From: Paenibacillus sp. FSL R7-0273
GTDB taxonomy: Bacteria; Bacillota; Bacilli; Paenibacillales; Paenibacillaceae
NCBI RefSeq assembly: GCF_000758625.1
Contig: NZ_CP009283.1
Span: 1,065,501 to 1,129,500, forward strand
DNA length: 64,000 bases
Reading direction: 5' to 3'
Below, in pieces: positions 47,301-55,399 of the stretch. The notes under the pieces were generated by a model, which had not been told where the DNA came from, did no database searches, and saw only the letters and a program-made list of their open reading frames with translations. Numbering within the stretch: the first letter of the stretch is position 1; every line of letters begins with the position of its first letter. Both the position numbers and the translations under genes were made by a program.

Positions 47301-50076
47301 GCAATGGATATCGCCGTTTCAGCTAAATGCCTTTGGCAGCATCAGCATTCATGCCGGAGCCATTCGTGGCGGTATAACGATAAAAATTACGGAAGATTAT
47401 TTTTATGGTTATGTTTACGCAGGACTGTTCATTCCAGACTCGATCCCATTGCTCGGGGGCAAGGAGGTTGCAGGAGTAGAGGCAGCTGTTTCCTCTGACT
47501 TTGTTGGTGCAAACTTTAAAGTCATTGGAATTAAGCTTGGCTTTATTTATTACTGGAACGGTGACCTGAGCTTTGGCGGATCAATCGACCTCTCTTCAAG
47601 AGGAAACGCGGTTCACTATGTCAACTCGGAAGCGCTGGACGAAAACGGCAAGCTTGTGCCGACCACAATGATATATGGAACGAATATGAGAAGACTGAGT
47701 ACCGGGGCAATAGCTAAAACAAGGGCCGGGGATGGGGTTACAAAAGAGGTTACCCCAACATCAAAGGATGCGCTTCTCTTTGAAGTTCCGCTTCGCGGTT
47801 TAGTCAAACCGTCTGCATCAGAAATCATTGTCACCAATCCAAACGGCAAAAAATTGACAATGGTTGAAGACGATAACAAGGGCAACGGAAACTTTCTTGT
47901 TCAATCTTTAGATGGCACTAATTATTTGTACGTTTCAGTCACTGACCCTTCTCTTATTGTTGCCGGTAACTGGTCCATTTCAGTTACAACACCTGATGTT
48001 TATATAGACAGCTTTGCAGTAAACAGTGTGGACTATTTGCCGGAGCTTACAGGAATCAGTGCTTCTCATAGCGCAAATTCAAGCCGTGATATTAACGTTT
48101 CCTGGACAACTGATAAGCAAGGCAAATATTCGGGTGCACTTAATGTCTATGTCACTACAGACCCATCAGTCATGCAAACAATCGAATCCTCTAACATTCA
48201 AGACACTTCAGCATTAATTAGTATCGGCAACCTGGAGTTAGACGGAATTGAATCAGGTTCTCATGTGTTCACACTTCCGGAGTCCTTTCCTGAAGGGAAA
48301 TATCATGTTGTTGCAATGCTTGTTAACCATCAAGGCGGAATGAGTAAGAAAATCACGTCTTCAACATTCACTTTCACCAATCCATTGCTCCCTCAAAACC
48401 CGAAATCTGTTTCTGCGGTCTACAGTGGTGACGGCTATGTGAAGGTTGAACTAGCGGGAAGCGACGAAACGGCAACACACTATCTCGTGGCGATCGAAGA
48501 CGAAGATGGTATTGAGGTCGAGAATTCCTTTGGTCAATTTAAAGCTGGCAGTAGCATCATTCTAAAACCACTAGAAAGCCAGACCAACCGGCCTCTATTG
48601 GAGGCAGGCAAGACTTACTTTGTTAAAGTACAGGCAGCTAGAATTGTGGAGTCTGCTCTTAAACAGGCCGAATATTACCGATCAGCCGGATTTGCATCAT
48701 CGCCAAGCTTTGTTATGCCTTCAATGGATAAACCTCAGCTGTTAAGCGTTGAAACCAATATTGACAGATCAAAAGACCGCTATTATTTAAACACTGACCG
48801 ATTAGAGGCAAAGTACACCTTCGACAGACCTGTTAAAATGACCTTAAACCTAAATACTGAAGATAAAAACACGCCTCAAGAGTTTAAGACGGAGTGGTCA
48901 TTTGAAGAAAGTCTTGAAGACGGCCAGCAGTTAATTGACTTTATAGCAGTTGGTGAAAACCGTGACACCATCCAAGGCAGCAGGTCATCGGGTGCCATTG
49001 GATTTAATGTTGACACAAAAGCACCTGTGTTACTCCTTGACGAAGATGTTCAAACAAGTCTTGACGGGGAAAACGCTGAAAACACCGTCAGTAATCAAGT
49101 TGTTTTTGTTGGCGCGGGCTCAAGCTATAGCTTCCATGGTCTAACAGAACCAACCGCAGCATTAACATTAGACGGTAGTTCAGACGGAATTGTTGTAAAT
49201 CCGGACGGAACATTCGTTGTCAATCGTAAGGCCTCAAGTGAGGACCCGGACCAAACCCTGATTCTTAAAGCGGTTGATGCTGCCGGAAACGAAACAGCTG
49301 TTCAAGTATATCTTGTGAATCGTGCTTTGTCAGAGTTTGACAGCATTAACCTAATCTCTGACCTTGAAAGCTCGGATGATCAGCCTGATTCGATTGAGCT
49401 TGGTATAGGCGGGACAACTGTGCTTTCTGTTAAAGCGCTTCGTACAGTTGGCGACACCGTTCTAAAGGCAGACGACGTTGTGTGGGACGTTCTTTATAAT
49501 CAGAACATCATTAGACTTTCACAAGACGGGACTATTGAAGCATTAGCTCCAGGCGAAACTGCAATCAAGGTTAGTTATAGACTTTCTGCTTTTGAAGGAC
49601 AGAATGGGAAAACGGTCTATAAAGAACTGTCAGACGTTATCAGAATTAGTGTAAAAGATTATGGTTATCGTTATGAAGTTCGTCAGACACAAGGGTTCTC
49701 GTTGTACACCATATACACTGAAATAAACATGGGCAAGGCAACGGTTGTAATTGGAGGCAACAAACATACTCTTTTGTATGACAAGCTTAAAAAAGCATAT
49801 ATTGGGGCTTCAAAGGAACTTGTCACAGGCGAGCAATTAACAGCCAAGCTTGGCTTTGAACCCACAGTGAAATCTCCTGTTCTCCTTCGTGGAGACACCG
49901 ATGGTAGTGGTGCTATTGATAAAATCGACGTTTTGGCAACGTTGAATGCTATTTTAGACAATGTCTACAACGGTTTTAGTTCATCAGAAGATTGGATGAG
50001 AGCTGATAAAAACGGTGACGGCATAGTTGACATTGTAGATGCGCAGCTCACACTAATGGAGGCACTTGAGAGATGA
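44386..50076 (+). CDS. Giant secreted protein with C-terminal dockerin
   Basis: 1896 residues. Signal peptide (about 1-33). The N-terminal 300 residues look like a beta-rich carbohydrate-associated fold (DYSIANEFMKYSINSKTGGF...), a long beta-rich middle follows, then Ig/fibronectin-like domains (about 1220-1600), a Big_2-like domain (about 1665-1780), and a type I dockerin in the last 64 residues. Its two calcium loops are DTDGSGAIDKID and DKNGDGIVDIVD, each followed by a helix (LATLNAILD and AQLTLMEALE). Dockerins bind cohesins. The gene overlaps the cohesin-like/SLH gene by 4 nt (ATGA) and AAGGAGGG lies 9 nt before its ATG. No catalytic domain was recognised. Confidence 0.85.
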   Translation: MTVHKTMKRSIAATLFLAMLFTFASFPARAEASSADYSIANEFMKYSINSKTGGFSIETVDGHPQKAYDNNLPLLYKEDAARSNGTSFTTVRIDGKDFVFGQEYGWFGIDTKLHEPVVSEQNRLLTIAWDIKGYTITQKVSISIDPNNSRTGNIGISYDVKNNNATAGTVGIRLLLDNALGSEIDSPYVLVDPTQPTIVETEYSGDNLPQQIRYVDSLSASNKMAYALLSGWSGNKDVNVDKVIVGHWVNLANTRYDYTPNPNVDFTNYSNKYLVPDTATAYYWNEKSIEPGQVRISEMLYGIGNFSEQTQKEHVSIGIQTDNILLANDKKAYENDGVFKANVTIDNSVSGAKELLEPIVRLSLDEGLVFAATKTREYTVKISGGLNIGSVFDIPDVEIIAETQAMITSKRLVVSLNATEIIDANTNKLVDYSANTNILIPAVDGKLPEVSMKHVFPSSVYYEGDKNITVSGNMKVLTEALSGSDGWSLYLVSSSGGEAILIDKRKISFIEEGQTLAFSTNQTLDVGKYDIEFRFTNQQLIDAFGTKIKAAATVDVTNNLADKSASYGIVSLVRFTDAANNRQLYDYISFANEDAMKKFVSGGVKKDGILNKGIAFEKDKTEILLTLRGKIRLMDTGTEKYYSASRADGDITINNILTYDSNEALKMTVDSKGAKLEGDGTIKVINSINIWHNKWHFEAKNGTKYTLNREAVSEKDAQALELQLGDAGYMLQNIAGFLINIKYGVMTQDEDDYGISFGGKISLPLKAADQSKGEEHYDYKGSLTANVQDVLYGSKDSEIGFVGINTTLSVALPKDILGPLVGNEAGVKADITINTIDDIYSIDAGVSVTMLEVEGSLALKKVPINAVPKMMLDKLTFFLAPSTMKVPVVAPYVFITGLGGGISNLADTIAGEPAGELPPLTIHLQTRLLINAIIVGDFKLDAKLSGLAIEGTGRLEKDEEGRLLNLQAGMNVQWISPFQLNAFGSISIHAGAIRGGITIKITEDYFYGYVYAGLFIPDSIPLLGGKEVAGVEAAVSSDFVGANFKVIGIKLGFIYYWNGDLSFGGSIDLSSRGNAVHYVNSEALDENGKLVPTTMIYGTNMRRLSTGAIAKTRAGDGVTKEVTPTSKDALLFEVPLRGLVKPSASEIIVTNPNGKKLTMVEDDNKGNGNFLVQSLDGTNYLYVSVTDPSLIVAGNWSISVTTPDVYIDSFAVNSVDYLPELTGISASHSANSSRDINVSWTTDKQGKYSGALNVYVTTDPSVMQTIESSNIQDTSALISIGNLELDGIESGSHVFTLPESFPEGKYHVVAMLVNHQGGMSKKITSSTFTFTNPLLPQNPKSVSAVYSGDGYVKVELAGSDETATHYLVAIEDEDGIEVENSFGQFKAGSSIILKPLESQTNRPLLEAGKTYFVKVQAARIVESALKQAEYYRSAGFASSPSFVMPSMDKPQLLSVETNIDRSKDRYYLNTDRLEAKYTFDRPVKMTLNLNTEDKNTPQEFKTEWSFEESLEDGQQLIDFIAVGENRDTIQGSRSSGAIGFNVDTKAPVLLLDEDVQTSLDGENAENTVSNQVVFVGAGSSYSFHGLTEPTAALTLDGSSDGIVVNPDGTFVVNRKASSEDPDQTLILKAVDAAGNETAVQVYLVNRALSEFDSINLISDLESSDDQPDSIELGIGGTTVLSVKALRTVGDTVLKADDVVWDVLYNQNIIRLSQDGTIEALAPGETAIKVSYRLSAFEGQNGKTVYKELSDVIRISVKDYGYRYEVRQTQGFSLYTIYTEINMGKATVVIGGNKHTLLYDKLKKAYIGASKELVTGEQLTAKLGFEPTVKSPVLLRGDTDGSGAIDKIDVLATLNAILDNVYNGFSSSEDWMRADKNGDGIVDIVDAQLTLMEALER

Positions 50077-51686
50077 TAAAATACTTGAAAAGCATTTTGT
50101 GTATCATGCTTCTAGGAGCTGTTTTACCATCATATGCCTACAGCGCAAACGATGCTGCAGACCTTAGTTATCGTGTAGTCACTACAGTAACTGACAGCTC
50201 CGGTGCCTTAAAATCATCATTTGAGGTTGGAGAAGAAATTTTTGTTAAACTGAGTCTTTCCTATACTGGTGCCGGAAGGGCACCGGTATATGGCTTTCAA
50301 GGAAAGCTGCAGTTTGATTCTTATGTTCTGCAAAATACCAGTGTTAAAATGGAAAAGGACATTTCAATGAAATATTCCGAGGGTGCCGTCAACTATGTCT
50401 ATCTTGATATGACCGGTAACGGAAAAGAGGATTCAATACTCCGGAATATTGGTACTGCTGTATTTCAAGCTAAAAACAGCGGAACGTTCAGCTTTTCTTC
50501 AGGCAGCTTCATTCTGACAAATAAAGATGCGACACACCGGTACATTGAACCGTTTGAGGATGTGCAGATCACTGTTGGCTCTGGAATAAAGGACACCTCA
50601 AAATCTTTATTATATGAAAACATTGTAGCTGCAAAAGCCTTACTTGCTTCAGTTACTATTGCAGATAATCCCAAAACTATATATGATCCGGATTATTGGT
50701 ATCCAACAAAATCCGCTCAAAAATTGAGAGAGGTTATTGCCGAGGCTGAGGCTGTTTTTGATAACAAGGATGCTCTGGCGTCGGAAATCTCAGAAGCAAT
50801 CGAAAAGCTTAGCGTTGGCGTTTCCGATTTCGAGAGCTCAAAAATTGTCGGTCCGAAACGTTGGGCTGCGCCGGTTGGCAACACCACAGACGGTAACACC
50901 GCAGTTGATCTTTACTATTCCGTTAGTGCTTCTGTAAAAGGCGGAAACGGAAAAATTGCCGGCGGCTTTGAAGTTCAGACCATTCGGGCAACAACCTCTG
51001 CAACCATCAGAATGATTCCAGATGAGGGGTTTGAAACTGAATATATCATTGTCAACGGTGAAAGATTTATAGGCCATGACATTTACACCATTCCCGAGGT
51101 TAGCCGAGATACCGTTGTGGTGGTTACATTTGCTAAAAAACCGCCTTTTACAGATATAGCACATGATGATTGGTACTATTTTTCAGTAAGGCATGTTTAC
51201 AACAAGGGACTATTTACGGGAACTTCTGACACGGAATTCTCACCGTCAGGGAAAATGAGCCGTTCCATGCTGGCCACTGTAATCTATCGTATGGAAAATA
51301 AGCCGAATGTTACATTTGCAAATGTATTCTCTGATGTTCAAAGTGGCTATTGGTATTCAGATCCGATTATTTGGGCACATCAAAGTAAAATTGTTAACGG
51401 GTATGATAAGGATAGATTTGCTCCCAATGATGCAATCACCCGTGAGCAAATTGCTGTTATGCTCTATAGATACGCTAAGAGTAAAGGTGTTGACCTTCAA
51501 ACCGGTCATTCAAGCCTGAGCTTCAAGGATGCTGATGAAATTTCAGACTTTGCCAAAGAGTCCATCACTTGGGCTGTATCCAAGGACATTATGAAGGGTA
51601 ACGATGATTTGACTCTAAATCCTTCTGGTCTTGCAACCAGAGCAGAGGTGGCCACGATGCTCCAAAGATTTAATGAGTTGGAATAG
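50073..51686 (+). CDS. Cohesin-like, FIVAR and SLH cell-surface anchor
   Basis: 537 residues. Signal peptide (about 1-25). Residues about 28-170 show the cohesin pattern: VGEEIFVKLSLSY, GFQGKLQFDSYVLQ, a central YLDMTGN strand and IGTAVFQAKNSGTFSFSSGSF. Then a FIVAR-type helical bundle (about 180-250), a small beta repeat (about 270-355), and three SLH repeats (about 359-402, 419-462 and 483-530) with WYYFSV, GYWYSD and SFKDADEI entries. This is the layout of an anchoring scaffoldin: SLH holds the cell wall and the cohesin holds a dockerin protein. It is translationally coupled to the dockerin gene. The cohesin call is by eye, and another beta-sandwich such as a CBM-like domain is possible. 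Confidence 0.75.
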   Translation: MIKYLKSILCIMLLGAVLPSYAYSANDAADLSYRVVTTVTDSSGALKSSFEVGEEIFVKLSLSYTGAGRAPVYGFQGKLQFDSYVLQNTSVKMEKDISMKYSEGAVNYVYLDMTGNGKEDSILRNIGTAVFQAKNSGTFSFSSGSFILTNKDATHRYIEPFEDVQITVGSGIKDTSKSLLYENIVAAKALLASVTIADNPKTIYDPDYWYPTKSAQKLREVIAEAEAVFDNKDALASEISEAIEKLSVGVSDFESSKIVGPKRWAAPVGNTTDGNTAVDLYYSVSASVKGGNGKIAGGFEVQTIRATTSATIRMIPDEGFETEYIIVNGERFIGHDIYTIPEVSRDTVVVVTFAKKPPFTDIAHDDWYYFSVRHVYNKGLFTGTSDTEFSPSGKMSRSMLATVIYRMENKPNVTFANVFSDVQSGYWYSDPIIWAHQSKIVNGYDKDRFAPNDAITREQIAVMLYRYAKSKGVDLQTGHSSLSFKDADEISDFAKESITWAVSKDIMKGNDDLTLNPSGLATRAEVATMLQRFNELE

Positions 51687-51712
51687 GCTGAATCAATGAC
51701 AATTAAATTTAC

Positions 51713-51928
51713 TATATAGATTGAACTTAAGAATTTAAGTTAAGGGAAAAGTGGCGGAGGGGAATTTTGGAACTGGAGGAGCGGTAGCGACCGCCTTTGT
51801 CTGCGGATTTCAACCGTTAAAAACGGTATAAATCAAGAAATCTGCAGACAACAGCGGCTGGAAGTCCAAACATTCTCTGGAGTCACATGCAATCCCAAAA
51901 CAGCAATATTATTAGTTCAATCTATATA
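51713..51928 (+). repeat. MITE-like element with 15-bp terminal inverted repeats
   Basis: 216 bp. TATATAGATTGAACT (51713-51727) is the exact reverse complement of 51914-51928. Inside, 51799-51812 pairs with 51837-51850 (one mismatch) around a smaller ACCGTT/AACGGT hairpin, and GCGGT-AGCG-ACCGC folds at 51781-51794. No coding frame. Blocks are shared in order with 7687-7838. It begins 27 bp after the SLH anchor gene, at the downstream edge of the A/T-rich block. Its last third may also act as a terminator-like structure for that operon. Confidence 0.8.
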
Positions 51929-52099
51929 AAAGTCTTCTGCAGTCTACTAGACATGCGGAGGGCTTTTTTTTTTCATACTGGAATACCCAAACGAATCTAG
52001 CAACAAAAGAATAGAGTATAGCAGTTGATCTTCTGCAGTGCTTTTGCTTTTGCAGGTGCTGCGGAGATGGACAGGTTCCCAACAAACGGGGTGATATGG

Positions 52100-52366
52100 A
52101 TGGATTTGAATGCATTGACTGGCCTGTTTGCTGAGAATAGCGGCTCAGTCGTGCTAAATGTCCTTTTATCGGTTGCTTTAATCTGGGCGATCAGGCAGAT
52201 CGCGGGCAAAGAGAAGGTCATTCAGAATTACCAGAAACGTGATGAGGAGAACGAGAAGCAGCTGAGTGAGTACAATCGTTCCCTGGTCAAGCTATTGATT
52301 GAAAGAGAGGCCCTGGTACGAGAGAGCGCCGATAAAACCAAAGGTGAGGAGGTCGTCAACAAGTGA
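52100..52366 (+). CDS. Small holin-like membrane protein
   Basis: 88 residues. An N-terminal membrane helix (SVVLNVLLSVALIWAI) is followed by a charged helical tail (KEKVIQNYQKRDEENEKQLSEY). This resembles BhlA/UviB and XhlA-type proteins of phages and bacteriocin clusters by layout only. The start at ATG 52100 has GGGGTGA 7 nt upstream; in-frame ATG codons at 52025 and 52067 lack good sites. Overlaps the next gene by 4 nt. Confidence 0.6.
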   Translation: MDLNALTGLFAENSGSVVLNVLLSVALIWAIRQIAGKEKVIQNYQKRDEENEKQLSEYNRSLVKLLIEREALVRESADKTKGEEVVNK

Positions 52367-52539
52367 AGCTCCTCGATATTTTCAAAAAAAATGAAGTCAA
52401 GCCCAGCAGTGTGAGACGGGAGATAGAGAACCTCGGCAGAATCCGGGAAGCCTATGAATTGAATGATATCGAAAGCCTGTTAGACCTGCACCGTACCGGC
52501 CTGGGTAAGAGAGGAGATGATTTGCATGGCCATCGTTGA
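52363..52539 (+). CDS. Small protein of unknown function
   Basis: 58 residues starting at GTG 52363, which overlaps the stop of the preceding gene (GTGA); GAGGAGG lies about 10 nt upstream. Mostly charged helix (SSVRREIENLGRIREAYEL). It overlaps the start of the next membrane protein. The coupling on both sides is the main evidence that it is real. Confidence 0.5.
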   Translation: MKLLDIFKKNEVKPSSVRREIENLGRIREAYELNDIESLLDLHRTGLGKRGDDLHGHR

Positions 52540-52858
52540 TTTGATTCTAATTACGCTCGAGGTTGCTGTTTTTATCGTGTTTGCTGCTTATGTGCTGCGG
52601 TACCGTACGTTTTTTATCGGAAAAGGGCCGAACCGGACGTATAACCTGTATCTCCGGAGTGTATGGATGACTTATTTCATGGTCTCGCTGCTGTGCATTA
52701 ACCTGCTGTGGGGCCGGCTGAACATTGTTTTTGGTTATAATGTAGACAGCGTATCCAATACGATCAGGGAGTTAGTGATGATTCTGACGCTGATCCTGCT
52801 CCTGTTCGCGGGGCTGACGCACAAGGATCTGTGGGATATCAACGAGCAGGATAAATAG
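52526..52858 (+). CDS. Three-helix membrane protein of unknown function
   Basis: 110 residues with three hydrophobic segments (LILITLEVAVFIVFAAYVL, TYFMVSLLCINLLW and LVMILTLILLLFAGL). The start at ATG 52526 has GAGGAG 9 nt upstream; ATG 52517 is too close. Third of three coupled small genes. A phage-derived lysis or membrane cassette is one reading, but no other phage gene is nearby. Confidence 0.6.
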   Translation: MAIVDLILITLEVAVFIVFAAYVLRYRTFFIGKGPNRTYNLYLRSVWMTYFMVSLLCINLLWGRLNIVFGYNVDSVSNTIRELVMILTLILLLFAGLTHKDLWDINEQDK

Positions 52859-52940
52859 GTTATGAGATGCTTACCGGGCACTTGGGTGTGCACTCCATAG
52901 CTGGCAGGTTGTAGCCCAAGGAACAATGCAGGCTACCCGC

Positions 52941-52984
52941 AAAGGCAGCGATTCTCCGGTATAGGCAGGATCGCTGCTTTGCTG
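52941..52984 (+). terminator. Probable terminator after the small membrane genes
   Basis: AAAGGCAGCGAT pairs with ATCGCTGCTTT across a 17-nt loop, with a short T-rich end. Confidence 0.5.
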
Positions 52985-53017
52985 TTACTGCAGTTATATT
53001 TAATCGAATAAAGCTGC

Positions 53018-54217
53018 TCAGCGGCGGCTATTTATACGCCGAAGGTGCCTGCGGAACGCAGACATTACGAGCAGGTGGACTCTGGCCTGTGTGTGCTTAT
53101 AGAGAAACCACGGGAGCGAAGGCTGGTAGTCATGGATGGCAATGATACACTCACGGCTGCCGGGAATCTGCAGAAATGCTAGCCTTCCTTCATACGGATC
53201 TCTTTGCTTCGTGAGGATTCCGCCGGAAATTCGGAATACGGTATGCTGCGGGCTGCTCTGCAGTGGCTGGCAGGTCAATTCCAGTATCGGCCGTCTGAAG
53301 GCACGCAGACAGAGCCTGTACCTGTCCTCACTGTCATGATAATCTATACGGATCAGCGGCTTGAGCAGGCTGCCCAGCCAGTCCGTATAATAACGGGCAG
53401 CCCAGGCCGCATCTGTATCTCCAGGCAGCACCACACGCTGGATGGACCGGACATCCGGGAACGGTCCAGTCTTTGCGGCTGAGGACTTGGCCGGAGCTCC
53501 GGCCTGTTTGCCTGACAAGGCAACGCCTGCCGCGGCCATAAGCAGTGCCCTTCCGGCATCGGCCAGCTCTGCCGGAACCGGACGGGAGTCGTGTACCGTT
53601 CCGGCTTGCTGCCTCGTGCCAAGCGTCGTGAAGGGCAGCCCGTAAGAGGCGAGGATGCGCTCCGTCTCCAGACAGCCCTGCAGCTGGCTGTTCAGGTTAT
53701 CTGCAGACACTGTATTGAGGAGGAGTAGAATATGCTTAATGCCGTTCTTTAGGGCTGCCCTGGCAAAATAATCGGCCTGTATAGCATTCATATCCGCCGT
53801 ATCTGCCTGTGTCAGCCTGGCCGGGCGCTGCGGCCGGTGCAAGAAATAGATGGCGTAATCCGCACCCTCCAATGCCTTCTCTGCAGAGGGCAGGGAGAAC
53901 AAGTCACAAGGACGCCACTGCACATGAGAGTGAGCCTGTACCTTGTCCCGGCGCTGATCCAGTGCTTTTTGCTTCTCACAAGACAGCGCTATTACATCAT
54001 AATGCCCTGTCAATATTGCCGAAAGCTGATGATCCGGGCATCCGGCTGCGCCGGTTACCGCAACGGTTTCCCGGCGGCTGGCGGCAGGTCCGGCTTTTTT
54101 ATTGTCACCATTTGCTGATTCAATGGTTTCCTTACAGGCTGTATTTGCTGGCTTCATACGGCGTTCCGGCTCCTGTCTATGACGGGTAATCCTGATGGAC
54201 TCCCTGTATTCCTGCAT
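53018..54217 (-). CDS. Rossmann-fold NAD(P)-binding protein
   Basis: 399 residues. After a charged, probably non-structured N-terminus of about 45 residues, a nucleotide-binding turn VAVTGAAG appears, followed by an alternating alpha/beta domain with DYAIYFLHRP and ALKNGIKHILLL, as in atypical short-chain dehydrogenases of the NmrA/YtfG kind. The C-terminal 150 residues (LLKPLIRIDYHDSEDRYRLC) resemble a lipid-binding SRPBCC or DUF2867-like domain. The catalytic YxxxK is not evident. No ribosome site supports ATG 54217, and ATG 54157 (with AGGAG 12 nt upstream) is a credible alternative. Substrate unknown. Confidence 0.6.
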   Translation of the reverse strand: MQEYRESIRITRHRQEPERRMKPANTACKETIESANGDNKKAGPAASRRETVAVTGAAGCPDHQLSAILTGHYDVIALSCEKQKALDQRRDKVQAHSHVQWRPCDLFSLPSAEKALEGADYAIYFLHRPQRPARLTQADTADMNAIQADYFARAALKNGIKHILLLLNTVSADNLNSQLQGCLETERILASYGLPFTTLGTRQQAGTVHDSRPVPAELADAGRALLMAAAGVALSGKQAGAPAKSSAAKTGPFPDVRSIQRVVLPGDTDAAWAARYYTDWLGSLLKPLIRIDYHDSEDRYRLCLRAFRRPILELTCQPLQSSPQHTVFRISGGILTKQRDPYEGRLAFLQIPGSRECIIAIHDYQPSLPWFLYKHTQARVHLLVMSAFRRHLRRINSRR

Positions 54218-54265
54218 GTAATGGGTTAATAATACTATAACAGAACAAGTGAGGGGGCAGGCTGG

Positions 54266-55261
54266 ATGGATAAATTACAGGCGGCGGGTCAGCGGTATGA
54301 GCTGGCAACCTTTGCCGGCGGCTGCTTCTGGTGTATGGTCAAGCCGTTTGATGAGCTGCCGGGGATTGTTTCGGTGGTTTCGGGCTACACAGGCGGGCAT
54401 ACGGAGGCTCCGACCTATACCGAGGTGGGGACGGAGACGACCGGACATTTCGAGGTGGTGCAGACTACCTTTGAGCCTGAGCTGTTTCCGTACCGGCGTC
54501 TGCTGGAGATTTACTGGCAGCTGATCGATCCAACAGACCGCAGCGGCCAGTTCATGGACCGCGGCCATTCCTACAGGACGGCTATCTTCGTTCACAGTGA
54601 AGAGCAGCGGGCGGAAGCCGAGGCCTCCAAGGCTGCACTTCAGGCAGAAAAAAGGTTCAAGGGACCGGTTGTAACGGACATTCTGCCGGCGGCACCGTTC
54701 TATCCGGCTGAAGCCGAACACCAGGATTACTATAAGACGCATCCGCTGGATTACAAGCTGTATCTTAAAGGCTCAGGCCGGGACGATTTCCTGGAGCGCC
54801 ATTGGCAGCGGCGTGAGGACAGGGAACGGCTGCACTACCGGCTGACTGCCCTGCAAATAGAAGTTATCCGGAACAAGGGTACAGAGCCTGCGTATGACAA
54901 CGCCTATTGGGATGAATACCGTGACGGTATTTACATTGATGTGCTGAACGGTGACCCGTTGTTCAGTTCAATAGATAAATTTGATTCCGGCACCGGCTGG
55001 CCCTCCTTTACCGCACCGCTTGAGCCGGGGCTGATCCGCCGTGAGGCGGACCTCAGCAGCGGGGCACCACGGACTGTACTGCGGAGCCGGTTAAGCGGAG
55101 CTTATCTCGGCCAGCTGCTGTATGACGGCCCGGAGCCTGCGAAGCTGCATTACCGGGCCAATTCGGCTGCGCTGCGTTTTGTCCCTCTTGAAGAGTTTGC
55201 AGCTAACGGGCTTGAGCGTTATCAGGCGCTGTTTGCCGCTGGAGATCAGGCTTCTTATTGA
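54266..55261 (+). CDS. msrA: MsrA-MsrB methionine sulfoxide reductase fusion, MsrB half degenerate
   Basis: 331 residues. The N-terminal MsrA half (about 10-165) is intact: the catalytic Cys in [16 protein letters not shown], and [12 protein letters not shown] near the end. The MsrB half (about 185-320) keeps [17 protein letters not shown] and DGPEP, but the position of the catalytic Cys (RYCxNSxxL in the family) reads HYRANSAAL, and the His residues of the usual HLGHVF read YLGQLL. Zinc-binding CxxC pairs are also absent. MsrB activity is therefore probably lost while the fold is kept. GAGGGGG precedes ATG 54266. Confidence 0.9.
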   Translation: MDKLQAAGQRYELATFAGGCFWCMVKPFDELPGIVSVVSGYTGGHTEAPTYTEVGTETTGHFEVVQTTFEPELFPYRRLLEIYWQLIDPTDRSGQFMDRGHSYRTAIFVHSEEQRAEAEASKAALQAEKRFKGPVVTDILPAAPFYPAEAEHQDYYKTHPLDYKLYLKGSGRDDFLERHWQRREDRERLHYRLTALQIEVIRNKGTEPAYDNAYWDEYRDGIYIDVLNGDPLFSSIDKFDSGTGWPSFTAPLEPGLIRREADLSSGAPRTVLRSRLSGAYLGQLLYDGPEPAKLHYRANSAALRFVPLEEFAANGLERYQALFAAGDQASY

Positions 55262-55399
55262 ATTTATGCGAATATCCGGGAAAATGGCGGGCAGTAATTA
55301 AAATATGACAAATACTGCGAATTTTCCGGTAGACTTGCTAAATAAGGTATAATAGGAGTTAAGTATTATTTTTTGTGCGTATACTGAAGGAGTGACCCA

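Noticed and set aside
44386..50076. Glycoside hydrolase domain in the dockerin protein
   Set aside because: Dockerins often accompany glycosidases, but no catalytic acid/base motif of a known family could be recognised.
52025..52366. Longer start (ATG 52025) for the holin-like gene
   Set aside because: No ribosome site, and it would put a second hydrophobic stretch before the better start at 52100.
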